64,000 bases of DNA, taken from the NCBI GenBank assembly GCA_049840835.1, contig JASGJG010000024.1, positions 146,132 to 210,131 on the forward strand, in the 5' to 3' direction. The notes under the pieces were generated by a model. The model ran no database searches, had not been told where the DNA came from, and saw nothing but the letters and a program-made list of their open reading frames with translations. This document shows, piece after piece, positions 43,473-52,807 of this stretch. A program made the translations under genes and the position numbers. Position 1 is the stretch's first letter. Each line of letters starts with the position of its first letter. The DNA comes from JANLTX01 sp049840835. Lineage in GTDB: Bacteria; Armatimonadota; Armatimonadia; Armatimonadales; Armatimonadaceae.

Positions 43473-45547
43473 AATCGCGCGCCAGATAGGTCTAGCTGAA
43501 AGCGCCGCGCTAGAGTGGAATAGTACACAGACACCTCGCTCTGCCCGAACAAACGGCTCAGAGCGAGTTCTGTGTCACGAATGCGTACCGTTCCAGAGAG
43601 CGTGTCTGATACGCGAACACGGGTGCTCCAGGGACCGGATAGCTTCACCCCTACTTCACCATAGAGGCTGCTCTGCTTGGAGTCCAGCCCTTGCATAGCA
43701 TTAAACGAGAGGCTCCAGGCACCATTCATATCTACAGACGTGCCCATGCTGACTCTATGGCGCCCGTTGGCCACCACTACACCCGGTGCCAGGCCGGTAA
43801 TCTGTGGCTGCTGGGTGTAGTCGTAAGAGAAGCTCGTTCCTCCCAGTATCTGCCCCTTACGGCGAATTGGTCGCATGAAGGACGAAGTGGAGAGCAGCGA
43901 GAGTCCATCTCGGGCAATAGTGCTTCCTCGTGTCCAGACCTGCCCAGTGGAGAACGATTGCGTGAGGTTCCAGCTATGTCCCAGTGGTATGGGGCGGCTG
44001 AATAGTCGGGCGCCTACTGTCTGCGTGGTCACTGGCTCTGCCGCGCTAGTGCCGAAAAAGTGCTGCTTCATCCACTCGGTGGTCAGGCTGTACTGGAACG
44101 GACTCTTTTTGCCCAGCGATTTCGGATCGGTTTCCGCTAAAAGCTGTGTCCGAATATCCCCCTGGCTGGCACCGACGATACCAGCATCAGTAAGCGTAGA
44201 GAAGCGTTGCTGGCCACCAGTAGCCATGGCATTCAGCCGCCAGCCGGAGAAATTGCGTGAGAGCTGCCCGCTACCAAAAACGCTCTTGGGATTCGGCGAG
44301 TCCATATAGAGGCTGGCATCGGTTCGCTCGCCAAGCTTCTGATTGTGCTGCCAGCGCATTCCTCGATCAGTGCGGTTCATACCCAATATCTGGAACGATC
44401 CCAGTCCGCCATTGCGTCCGGTATAGTTATGCTCCAGGTCTAAGTTCCAACCCAGTCTCTGTGAGTAGATAGACGAACCGAACTGAGCGCCGCGTCGCAG
44501 ATGCAGTGACCCAATATCTGATGGTTGAACGGCGTAGTAGTAGGGAATATCGAAGGCCAGGCCTTGAGGTCCAGCACCGATAACCTGCTCACGGAAGAGG
44601 GACTGCTGATTCAGCGCCATAACATGCAGCGGAAGCTTACCTGTTTTCTGGCCCTGCACATAGAGCGATACTTTGCGAAACTGAATCTGCCGCCCCGGCT
44701 CTATGGCAATGGAGTCTGCAATCAGTGTAAGCGCTGGAGGAACTTCTTCCTCTTCTCCATCAGCATTCTTCCTCGTCTGGTTAAATGGAGTGAATTCAAA
44801 AAGCTTGGGAGAGACTTCCCCCTCTAGCAAAGTTTCCTTAAGGGTAGGCAGCTCTACAACGATAGGACTGCTTCCATTACGCAGGGCATAAGCTTTGTTT
44901 TGCCCCAATTCCACGCGCAACAGGTCATATTTACGCTTCTGCTCTCCCAGCTTGAGCACCACATTGCCTGCAGCGATGACGACATTTGTATTAGTATCGA
45001 ACTGAATCTGGTCTGCCTGGAAGTTCATCCCCCTGTAACTCAGGGTAGCGCCGCCATCTTCCCCATCCGCATAGACAAGGCGGTTGCTTGTTTGCCCTGC
45101 AATTCCTACGGCATAACCCAGAAACCGCTTGCCCCGCATTCGAATCCAGTTGCTGCCCGCAGATACCAGGTCTGCATCATTGGTGAAGGTGACACTGCCA
45201 AGCGATGGCACAGCAACCGCAGGGGGGTCCAGGGTAGCGGTAATCGTTGTGACCCCCGGCTGGTCCGGAGCAATAAGAACGACACGCGCTACTCCACCAC
45301 GAGTAACAGCACTAGCGCTCTCTAAACGCCCTCCACCTGCAGAGATGGTAAAGCGAACTCCCAGGCCATCGGCAACAGTGGAGCCTTTCTCATCGCGTAC
45401 CGTGGCAAGTAACAATACACGGCTGCGGCCATCAGCACGTACAAAGGCGCGCTCCGCACGCAACTCAACCGCAAGCAGATCTGCATGGGCAGATACAGCT
45501 CCGGAGGCTAGAACCATTGGAGTAAGGATTAGAGGCAGATATCGCAT
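43469..45547 (-). CDS. LptD/OstA-like outer-membrane protein with N-terminal Big_1 domain
   Basis: 692 residues. Signal peptide (LPLILTPMVLASGAVSAHAD), then a bacterial Ig-like (Big_1/invasin) domain with ADGRSRVLLLATVRDEKGST and DQPGVTTITATLDPPA. An OstA/LptA-like segment follows (QIQFDTNTNVVIAAGNVVLK), then a beta-barrel with DIPYYYAVQPSDIGSLHLRR, like the LptD barrel entry, and C-terminal RFQLDLSGARF with terminal Phe. LptD inserts LPS into the outer membrane; whether this Big_1 version moves LPS or another glycolipid is not shown. Last gene of the surface cluster. Confidence 0.7.
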   Translation of the reverse strand: MRYLPLILTPMVLASGAVSAHADLLAVELRAERAFVRADGRSRVLLLATVRDEKGSTVADGLGVRFTISAGGGRLESASAVTRGGVARVVLIAPDQPGVTTITATLDPPAVAVPSLGSVTFTNDADLVSAGSNWIRMRGKRFLGYAVGIAGQTSNRLVYADGEDGGATLSYRGMNFQADQIQFDTNTNVVIAAGNVVLKLGEQKRKYDLLRVELGQNKAYALRNGSSPIVVELPTLKETLLEGEVSPKLFEFTPFNQTRKNADGEEEEVPPALTLIADSIAIEPGRQIQFRKVSLYVQGQKTGKLPLHVMALNQQSLFREQVIGAGPQGLAFDIPYYYAVQPSDIGSLHLRRGAQFGSSIYSQRLGWNLDLEHNYTGRNGGLGSFQILGMNRTDRGMRWQHNQKLGERTDASLYMDSPNPKSVFGSGQLSRNFSGWRLNAMATGGQQRFSTLTDAGIVGASQGDIRTQLLAETDPKSLGKKSPFQYSLTTEWMKQHFFGTSAAEPVTTQTVGARLFSRPIPLGHSWNLTQSFSTGQVWTRGSTIARDGLSLLSTSSFMRPIRRKGQILGGTSFSYDYTQQPQITGLAPGVVVANGRHRVSMGTSVDMNGAWSLSFNAMQGLDSKQSSLYGEVGVKLSGPWSTRVRVSDTLSGTVRIRDTELALSRLFGQSEVSVYYSTLARRFQLDLSGARF

Positions 45548-45570
45548 AATTAACAGAGTTCAGAGACGGC

Positions 45571-45607
45571 GACGCCCTGTCTTCTTTTACTTAGAAGACA
45601 GGGCGTC
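45571..45607 (-). terminator. Hairpin after the 45628 gene
   Basis: GACGCCCTGTCTTC (45571-45584) pairs perfectly with GAAGACAGGGCGTC (45594-45607) across 9 bases, 20 bases past the stop of the minus-strand gene ending at 45628. No T run follows in transcript direction. Confidence 0.6.
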
Positions 45608-45627
45608 ATACATGTATTAAAAGGCTC

Positions 45628-46341
45628 TTAGCGGGTAGAGAAGAAGAGCACACCTAAGCCAACCACAAAGGCAGGCAAAGCATACTTCTCCAGCTTAGAG
45701 TGCTTTTTCTCTGGTTTGACAGCCACTTCAGGTATACGCATATCTGGGTAGAGCTGAGACACGCCCTGGTCCGCCCCAGTCTTTGCAGCTGTGACAATGG
45801 CAGAGCCTTCCTGACGGGATGGCGCAACATCCGATGTGGCTACCCCGGTCTGTTTGTTAGCAACCGTGTTGATTGCTGTGCCATCCGCAGTCGTCGAACG
45901 GGTCAGGCTCAGGTTAAACGTTGCCGTACGGGTCTTGCTGTCGTATTTGTAATCGTCGATGATAGCGACAATGTACTCAGCAGCTCCAGCAACCTCTGCT
46001 AGATTACGTGCCTTGCGGGGATCATCGCCGGGTCCGGCGGCGGCATCATCAGCCTTGATACCCTTTTCATTTTCCTGAACCGCGCGCTGTACGCTGGGTA
46101 GGCTCTTGTCGTAGATTACGACTCCGATACCATACTTGCTTATGCTTCTGCGGATTTCATCGGTCACCAGCTTGGATGCCAGTTTGGCGCTTGGGTTATT
46201 CGCCGCACCATCCACATAAGCAGGAAACACCAGAACGCTGTTCGGTGCCTGCGCGAAGGCTGCTGTCCCAATCGTACAAAGCGTCGCTGCAACGGCAACC
46301 AATCGTCCGATCCAGCCCCGCATATCCTTTGCGATTTTCAT
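45628..46341 (-). CDS. Secreted protein with CsgG/TolB-like domain and C-terminal membrane helix
   Basis: About 237 residues from ATG 46341. Signal peptide (LVAVAATLCTIGTAAFAQAP), then a mixed alpha/beta domain (NSVLVFPAYVDGAANNPSAK, YGIGVVIYDKSLPSVQRAVQ, GAAEYIVAIIDDYKYDSKTR) resembling CsgG-like envelope nucleotide-fold domains, and a terminal hydrophobic helix (YALPAFVVGLGVLFFSTR) suggesting membrane anchoring. It sits between a giant secreted protein and the LptD-like gene; the same domain type is at the start of the 52808-54949 protein. Exact function unknown. Confidence 0.6.
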   Translation of the reverse strand: MKIAKDMRGWIGRLVAVAATLCTIGTAAFAQAPNSVLVFPAYVDGAANNPSAKLASKLVTDEIRRSISKYGIGVVIYDKSLPSVQRAVQENEKGIKADDAAAGPGDDPRKARNLAEVAGAAEYIVAIIDDYKYDSKTRTATFNLSLTRSTTADGTAINTVANKQTGVATSDVAPSRQEGSAIVTAAKTGADQGVSQLYPDMRIPEVAVKPEKKHSKLEKYALPAFVVGLGVLFFSTR

Positions 46342-46369
46342 TGACTTGGTCAATTCCTTCCGTATCAAA

Positions 46370-46399
46370 CCCCTCCACTTTTTAGTTTGAGTGGAGGGG
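46370..46399 (-). terminator. Hairpin after the 46410 gene
   Basis: CCCCTCCACT (46370-46379) pairs with AGTGGAGGGG (46390-46399) across 10 bases, 11 bases past the stop of the minus-strand gene ending at 46410, followed by TTTG. Confidence 0.65.
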
Positions 46400-46409
46400 C
46401 AAAAGAGGT

Positions 46410-49400
46410 CTACCGCAGGTTCGAGAGCGGGCGGCTCATTCGTACCGGGTCTTCTCCATCGGCGCCAGCGGCGACGACTTCAACCTGATAGATACCAGCT
46501 GGGAGCGCACTGCCGTTGGCATTGCGACCGTTCCAGCTCATCTTGGTTTCCTCACCACTGGTGGCAGCGCGGCCACTCGCGAGTACCTGAACTACCCGAC
46601 CACTCTGGGTAAGCACCCGAGCTGTGATCGTGGCATCCTTGCTCACTCGTACCGCAATGCTGGTGCCGCCAGAGCGACCACTGCGAGTTGTGGTGAGCTG
46701 CGTGATGCGAAGCTGCTGGCTGGCTGCCATCTGCGCGGTAATGCGATATCGGCTAGCCACTCCCTGACGCAGGGTAATCGGCAGGGATGCAACGGAGCGC
46801 ACCTGAACCGTGCGATTCGTTTGCAGGTCAGTGATGCTGAGCTGAACACGACGCGGCAGCTTGGCAGATTCAGGCCAGAGCAGCGTAGCAGAACCATCCT
46901 TGTCGCTCAGAACCTCAAGTTCCCAGGTCTTCTTCCCACCAACTCCCTGAAGCAGAGTGGCATAGCGGGTGTCGGTACCCTCGCGCACCAGATTCGCCTG
47001 GACATAGTCTGCGATCGGCGGAGGCTTGGGCCAGTTGCGCGAATCATCTGCAGTTACGCCAGAGGCAACTCCAATGAACGTGCTCTTATCCTGAGCGCCA
47101 TCGTTGCGGCGAACCACAAACTGCTGACGCCAGTTGTTATCAACATTGGCCACCTTGCGGGTCGGCGGTTCCGGATCCGAGTTGGTGGAGTTGAGAGGAG
47201 CCTGCTGAATCAGAGAACCACGTGTAGAAGGAGCCGTGTACTCCAGTAGAACGCGCTGATTGGCGTACAGCCAGTAGCCCTGCCACGGGGTAAGTGGACT
47301 GGTGGTGCTTTCCAGGAACTGGTAAGACTTATCGGTGGGGCTATAGAAGTAGACTCCACCACGAATCAGACCGCTGCTAACCGCCGCCTGATAGTTCACT
47401 TTATCTAGCGCCGGGTTATCGTCGTTGCGCAGGAAGCGCACATAGTTCAGCGGGATCTCGTACACATAGGGATTCGAGATCAGATTCCAGCCCTGCTCCA
47501 ACTGAATCCGGGTCGGGAGTGCAGTTGTACCCAGCGGGGCCTGATTCGCAACCGGCTTGGCTCCCTTGAGCAGAATGATTCGCTGATCCGGGGTTCCACT
47601 GCTCGGAATGTTCGGCAAGAAGAAGTAACCACGACCGGGCACCAGTTTGGTAGGCCGCTCGTAAGGCGGGAACTTGTTCGGGCGAACGTTTCCTACGTAT
47701 TCCCAGATAACCAGATTATCCTGACCCGCTACGTTCGTGTTCAGAACTGTATTGGGATTGCCATTGTCTGAGAGCAGCGGATCGAAGTCAAAGGGGAAAC
47801 CAGTCATCTGGAATACCTTCGGCTTGTAGCTGAAGACAGGCGGAGTCGGAATATCAATGGTCCGGCTAATGGAGCGAGAACGCGGTGAGGGCTCCTGAAT
47901 GCTGGCCGACACCTGGTAGTTCAACGAACCAAAGCGCTCGCCTGTTGCTTCCACAACCCAGGATGCCACACCATCATCATCCGAGTCTACCAATCCAGTA
48001 CCACGGCTAGACGCCACTGACTTCGAGGCAACATCTCGCTGCCCTGTAACAGGGTCGATAGCAAAGCGCAGTCCCTGGGGCAGAGTGAGACTCATTGTCA
48101 CCCCGCTCAGGAGAACGCCAAACTGAGGGTTGCGGAGCTTCTGATTGTAGACACTGGCGTAAATTCGGAACGCTTTCGAATCAGTTGCAATGGGTTCCGC
48201 AGCCGTAAGAAACTCGGAGCCAATCTCCGCAACATTAGGATTCGCTCGTTTGGCGGGATCCAGCAGTGTGGAGCTAAGAGCGCCAGCTGTATTGAACACC
48301 AGCGCCTCTGGCCCCTCAAGCCCCATTACGAAATCGGGGGTGGCTGCGCTGGAGGCATCGCCTGTACCAATCTGCTCGGTGGGGCCACCGTTACCAGCAT
48401 AGGCCACAATCGTTGCCGATTGACCACCAGCGACAGAAACACTATAGTACGCCGCTGTTGCGATGCCAGATCGGAAAAAGTTCAGCCGAGAGCCTACAGG
48501 TGGAGGCAGGAAGCTACCGGAAGCCGTGGTGTCGCCAGGATAGAGGTCATTAGAGTCCCCTACAAAAATACGACTCGGCACAGTTGCATCAGACCCACGG
48601 AAGATCTGCCGCATCGCGAACGAATGATCGGTAGCATTGAGATCATCGCCACGGCGATTGAAGATGGTGATGTCTGAGGGAACGTTCGAGCCAATGAACT
48701 CATTGGTTCGATCCGATTCACCAACATACGGATTGATACCCGTACCCGGATCACGGAAGTAGTAGTCACCACTCTGGCGAACATTCACATTCCAGCGCAG
48801 ATCTACATTGTGCTGGTTGACATCATTGTTAATCACCGTCCACTCAAAGCGGACCATGGAGCGGCGAAGGCGGATTACCTGCCGAACCTGAATGTTAGTC
48901 GCAATGGCGTACTGACTGATCAGCGCTGGCCCATCATCCAAGGGGCGGAAGTCCACTCCTGTACTGACATCATTGGTGGTATAGCCCAGGTTACGCTGGG
49001 TAGTATCATCACCATCAACACGGGTTCGGACATAAGCAGGCCAGTCCCCTACAGCGTTAGTTGCGTTGTTAGGATACGGGCCACCCGATGAGGGACCTCC
49101 ATCATCTGTGCGTCCACAAAGGTTGATGAAGTTATCCCGCGAGGTAAAGCGTGCGCCACCTGTATTACCAAAACTGATACGCCCGGCCAGCGCATAAGTA
49201 ATGGGAGTCACCGTATAGGTTCCTGCAACACCTACATTACAGAAAACATACTCATTCTTAATGATTCCCCATGTGGGAGGGGGTGTCGTACTGGGTACAC
49301 CAGGGACGCCAGCTCCAGGAATTCCAGGATCTGAAATTGACACGCCACCAGTGGTATCTGCATGCACCAGCGATGGTGTTAGCCCCAGCAGCAGTGCCAG

Positions 49401-49460
49401 CCCGGCTCCTATAGAGCGCCCCAGTTTTTTTGTATTTCGTTTCGTGGCGGAAGACGCCAT
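46410..49460 (-). CDS. Giant secreted protein with FlgD-like C-terminal domain
   Basis: About 1,016 residues from ATG 49460 (GAGG upstream). Signal peptide GAGLALLLGLTPSLVHAD. The N-terminal half is beta-rich. From about residue 600 it has the module shared with the 49528 and 55121 proteins: LEQGWNLISNPYVYEIPL, WQGYWLYANQRVLLEY, KKTWELEVLSDKDGSATLLW, then a final FlgD-like Ig domain (WNGRNANGSALPAGIYQVEV) ending MSRPLSNLR. FlgD-like C-termini occur in proteins kept at the surface in several phyla. Substrate or partner unknown; probably an outer-surface or S-layer-associated protein. Confidence 0.78.
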   Translation of the reverse strand: MASSATKRNTKKLGRSIGAGLALLLGLTPSLVHADTTGGVSISDPGIPGAGVPGVPSTTPPPTWGIIKNEYVFCNVGVAGTYTVTPITYALAGRISFGNTGGARFTSRDNFINLCGRTDDGGPSSGGPYPNNATNAVGDWPAYVRTRVDGDDTTQRNLGYTTNDVSTGVDFRPLDDGPALISQYAIATNIQVRQVIRLRRSMVRFEWTVINNDVNQHNVDLRWNVNVRQSGDYYFRDPGTGINPYVGESDRTNEFIGSNVPSDITIFNRRGDDLNATDHSFAMRQIFRGSDATVPSRIFVGDSNDLYPGDTTASGSFLPPPVGSRLNFFRSGIATAAYYSVSVAGGQSATIVAYAGNGGPTEQIGTGDASSAATPDFVMGLEGPEALVFNTAGALSSTLLDPAKRANPNVAEIGSEFLTAAEPIATDSKAFRIYASVYNQKLRNPQFGVLLSGVTMSLTLPQGLRFAIDPVTGQRDVASKSVASSRGTGLVDSDDDGVASWVVEATGERFGSLNYQVSASIQEPSPRSRSISRTIDIPTPPVFSYKPKVFQMTGFPFDFDPLLSDNGNPNTVLNTNVAGQDNLVIWEYVGNVRPNKFPPYERPTKLVPGRGYFFLPNIPSSGTPDQRIILLKGAKPVANQAPLGTTALPTRIQLEQGWNLISNPYVYEIPLNYVRFLRNDDNPALDKVNYQAAVSSGLIRGGVYFYSPTDKSYQFLESTTSPLTPWQGYWLYANQRVLLEYTAPSTRGSLIQQAPLNSTNSDPEPPTRKVANVDNNWRQQFVVRRNDGAQDKSTFIGVASGVTADDSRNWPKPPPIADYVQANLVREGTDTRYATLLQGVGGKKTWELEVLSDKDGSATLLWPESAKLPRRVQLSITDLQTNRTVQVRSVASLPITLRQGVASRYRITAQMAASQQLRITQLTTTRSGRSGGTSIAVRVSKDATITARVLTQSGRVVQVLASGRAATSGEETKMSWNGRNANGSALPAGIYQVEVVAAGADGEDPVRMSRPLSNLR

Positions 49461-49489
49461 AGAAAGTTTCCTCACTCCTTGAATCTGGT

Positions 49490-49520
49490 GTCGGGGTAGC
49501 CCACTTCAGGCTACCCCGAC
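49490..49520 (-). terminator. Hairpin after the subtilase gene
   Basis: GTCGGGGTAGCC (49490-49501) pairs perfectly with GGCTACCCCGAC (49509-49520) across 7 bases, 8 bases past the stop of the minus-strand gene ending at 49528. No T run follows; the next gene's ribosome-binding site begins 10-15 bases later. Confidence 0.6.
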
Positions 49521-49527
49521 CGGGTTG

Positions 49528-52500
49528 TTAGCGCAGGTGCTGTACCGTGCGTGTCATTCGAGCTGTCGAACCATCTGCGGTGCGGGCAGTGATGTCAAGG
49601 ACATACGCTCCTGCAGGAAGGCCTCCGCCATCCTGAGCCCGACCCGTCCATCGCAGGGACGCCTCTTTCCGTGCAACCACTCGCGAATCGCCAGTCAGAG
49701 TCCCTACGACCTTGCCGGACAGAGAGCGGACGGTACCTACTACCTCCGCATCCTGGCTCAGCAGGAAGCGAACCGTAGTTCCTTGAGATCGGGTTCCCGT
49801 GTTCTCGGTGCGAACGCTGCTGAACAGCAGAGGTCCACCGCTGGCCTGCGGTTCCAGAACAATCTGGAAGTAGCGGGTTGCGCCAGCCTCACCGGAGCGA
49901 TACCGGTAAGAAGCTCTCCCCTGCATCGCAACGGTCTGTCCCGTCGTTTCGTCTAAGAGAGTTACCTTGTAGCGGCGAGGTACATAGCGCAGTCCCTCCC
50001 AGCTCAGTGTCACATCCGCGTTGGACCGATCAGACGATACTGCGGCACGCCAGGTCTGTTTATCTGCGCTATTTGGCTCACGCAGGTCGAAGGCCAGTGC
50101 ACGAGTCGCCTGGTCTGCCTTCTGTTCGAAGCGGACATAGGCATGACCGGAGCCCATGGGCGGCTTGGGAATATCCAAGCGGTCTTCACCGTTGACAGCT
50201 CCTCGAACCTGACCAAAATAGTTCTGACCATCCTGATCCCCTCCTACAGAGGCAATCAGGCGCCCGGTCCAACCTTCGCTCTTGATAGGTCGGCCAGCAG
50301 CACGGGTCGCAGACTGGCTCGGTGGCACGATAATCGTGGCATCCTTGTAAGCACGTACCCAGTACGAGTTGAAGGGTTTCATCACACCATCTGGTGCAAT
50401 GGAGTAGACATAGTCTCGGCGTTCTGCATCGTAACCGACCAGCGCGGGACTAACCATCCCATTGTTTATGGCTTCGGCTAAGGAATAGTTCACTCCATCG
50501 ACCTGAACCGTAACCGAGCTCCACTCCACCGGATAGGTAAACGGAGCACCAATCATGTTCCAGCCACCACCCGATGCAAAGACACGGATGGCAACTGCAT
50601 TGGTTGCTTCCAGACCAGAAGCATCCTCTCGCCCGTCAGTTAACCGAAGCGTATCTACCGCCGTATCGTCCGCCAGGTCGAGCCAGTAGCCGACACCGAT
50701 AGGAGCGATAGAGGTCGCAGGATCCGCGATGTCATAGGTTAGCGGACCGCGTGAGGTCGCACCCATTACAAACCGAGCCGCTGGATCTGCCACACTGCCA
50801 TTGGAGCGGTAGCGGGCATAGTCTTCCTCACTCGGCAACCGGAGCGGATTGTAGCGCGACAGGCCGAAACTTACAGCAGTTCCTAATAAAAGCTGCTCCT
50901 TGCTTGCTGTGCTGGCGCCAGTGGCCAGCCCTGCCTTGAATGGCAGAGCAAACATGGAGCGCCCAGCGGGAATACGCTTAACATCCAATTTGATGAACTG
51001 GGTGCCGTAGATAGTGGTTCCTATTCGGTAGACGATTTTGTAGTCGTTGCCCAGAGGTAGCGGGTAATCTGGCAGATTTACTCCCGGATCTGTGGGCCGC
51101 AATGTTGGATCATCCGCCTTGCTGGGAACATCTACAGTAAAGGACGTGGATTTCCGCTCACCGCTCTTAAGAGCTGGAATCAGGAAGTCGCGTCCACCCT
51201 GGAAGGTCTTGAACGGAGTACTATCACCAATTCGATAGATATCGATATTGACATCCGATTGATGGACCTGCTTCCCTGTGACAGCAGCCGTACCAGCAAT
51301 CATGTTGACAGTACCGAACAGGCGAGCCTTCAGAGACAGCGGCGAAAGGTAAGTTACGCCACGATCCACAATAGTGCTCTCTGGCAAGAGACGCGGAGTA
51401 GGATTGCTTACAAGTAACAGAGCATCATAAAGATTGAGAATGCCTGCACCGAATCGCTTAGGATCTTTACCGCCTGGAGGTGTCTGTGCTGTTGCCTGGA
51501 TAGCTGCAACGATCTCTGGTTCGGTGGCTCCTGTTGCTACCATGACCGCGATGGCACCAGCCACGTGAGGGCAGGCCATAGAGGTACCATTGATCGAATA
51601 GTATCCACCCGCAGAGGCAGGAGCAATCTGGCTTCCTGCAATCGGAACCGTAGACCAGACCGCATCCGGCCCACCTTCAGCTCCATCTCCACCAGGGGCG
51701 GCGACAAAGACATTTCCACCAAAGTTAGAGTAGCTAGAAAGATTGCGCGTAGGTCCTACAGCGGTAACTTTCAGAACTCCCGGGACATCCGCTGGAACTG
51801 CCTTTACAGTGCCATCGTTGTCTACACTATCGTTTCCAGCCGCAACAACGACAATGACGCCCAACGATCGGACATAGTTGACAGCATCAACATATACCTG
51901 CTCTGGAGCTCCCGTTGTCAGGTGTCCGAGACTCAGGTTAATAACCTTACATCCCTGGTCAGCCAGATACTTCATAGCGTCTGTAACAGTGGAGCTAGCC
52001 GCCCCACCATCGTGGAACACACGAGCATCCACGAGGTCAATGTTAACCCCGTTCTTTTCCCATCCGCCGATACCTGCAACGCCAGCACTGTTGTTTGTCG
52101 AGGCGGCAATGGTTCCCGAAACGTGAGTACCGTGACCAATAAGATCAACTCGTGTGTTATTCCCTGAGAAGTCCCTAGCTGCTACGATACGGCTGGTGCC
52201 ATCAGCTCGGAGAAAATCAGGATGAGTGGCATCAATGCCGCTATCGGCAACCCCTACACGAATATGAATCTTACTATCGCCATCCTGGATAGCCCATGCT
52301 TGCGGCATTTTGATCATCTCATAATGCCATTTTTGACTTGCATAGAGAGTATCGTTGGGCGGCGTGCTAGCAGGTGTCTGACGAGTTGGATAGGTCATTC
52401 TATCCGGTTCAGCAAGCACACCAGGTTCGTTGGCAAACCCGGCTACCGTCTGCTGTAGAGTATCGCCAAGCGGCTCCTCACGAACAGTGGTATTGCGATC

Positions 52501-52719
52501 TTTGCGGGCCACTACGTACCATCCGGGCAGAGACAGGGCGCGAATGAAATCGCAACCGTGTCGCTCTGCTAGCGAACGGACAGCAGCCTCAGTAGTTCCG
52601 GCAGGAACCCGTACCAGAACTTGCCCTGGTGCAACCTTTTCTCCGCCTGCGGCAAATGCTGCGATAGCGAAGAATAGGCAGGTCAGGAGGGTAGCAATCG
52701 TGAGAAGCGCCTTCTTCAT
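49528..52719 (-). CDS. Secreted subtilisin-like S8 serine protease with FlgD-like C-terminal domain
   Basis: About 1,063 residues from ATG 52719 (MKKALLTIATLLTCLFFAIA, signal peptide). An inhibitor-like prodomain (QVLVRVPAGTTEAAVRSLAE) precedes the S8 domain. The catalytic triad is Asp159 in VGVADSGID, His196 in GHGTHVSGT and Ser380 in NGTSMACPHVAGA, with oxyanion Asn296 in AAGND. After residue 500 come beta domains and the shared module: GGGWNMIGAPFTYPVEW, NSYWVRAYKDATIIV, then the FlgD-like end (GGGLPAGAYVLDITARTADG). It likely matures or turns over neighbouring surface proteins; this is inference from position. Confidence 0.88.
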   Translation of the reverse strand: MKKALLTIATLLTCLFFAIAAFAAGGEKVAPGQVLVRVPAGTTEAAVRSLAERHGCDFIRALSLPGWYVVARKDRNTTVREEPLGDTLQQTVAGFANEPGVLAEPDRMTYPTRQTPASTPPNDTLYASQKWHYEMIKMPQAWAIQDGDSKIHIRVGVADSGIDATHPDFLRADGTSRIVAARDFSGNNTRVDLIGHGTHVSGTIAASTNNSAGVAGIGGWEKNGVNIDLVDARVFHDGGAASSTVTDAMKYLADQGCKVINLSLGHLTTGAPEQVYVDAVNYVRSLGVIVVVAAGNDSVDNDGTVKAVPADVPGVLKVTAVGPTRNLSSYSNFGGNVFVAAPGGDGAEGGPDAVWSTVPIAGSQIAPASAGGYYSINGTSMACPHVAGAIAVMVATGATEPEIVAAIQATAQTPPGGKDPKRFGAGILNLYDALLLVSNPTPRLLPESTIVDRGVTYLSPLSLKARLFGTVNMIAGTAAVTGKQVHQSDVNIDIYRIGDSTPFKTFQGGRDFLIPALKSGERKSTSFTVDVPSKADDPTLRPTDPGVNLPDYPLPLGNDYKIVYRIGTTIYGTQFIKLDVKRIPAGRSMFALPFKAGLATGASTASKEQLLLGTAVSFGLSRYNPLRLPSEEDYARYRSNGSVADPAARFVMGATSRGPLTYDIADPATSIAPIGVGYWLDLADDTAVDTLRLTDGREDASGLEATNAVAIRVFASGGGWNMIGAPFTYPVEWSSVTVQVDGVNYSLAEAINNGMVSPALVGYDAERRDYVYSIAPDGVMKPFNSYWVRAYKDATIIVPPSQSATRAAGRPIKSEGWTGRLIASVGGDQDGQNYFGQVRGAVNGEDRLDIPKPPMGSGHAYVRFEQKADQATRALAFDLREPNSADKQTWRAAVSSDRSNADVTLSWEGLRYVPRRYKVTLLDETTGQTVAMQGRASYRYRSGEAGATRYFQIVLEPQASGGPLLFSSVRTENTGTRSQGTTVRFLLSQDAEVVGTVRSLSGKVVGTLTGDSRVVARKEASLRWTGRAQDGGGLPAGAYVLDITARTADGSTARMTRTVQHLR

Positions 52720-52753
52720 AAGTATCTTTCCGTCAGTGATGGGTTCAAGTAGG

Positions 52754-52785
52754 GGGAAAACGAGATAGTTACTTCTCGTTTTCCC
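52754..52785 (-). terminator. Hairpin after the CsgG/FN3 repeat gene
   Basis: GGGAAAACGAGA (52754-52765) pairs perfectly with TCTCGTTTTCCC (52774-52785) across 8 bases, 22 bases beyond the stop of the minus-strand gene ending at 52808. Confidence 0.6.
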
Positions 52786-52807
52786 TTTCTTTTCCAGTCT
52801 CGTTCCG

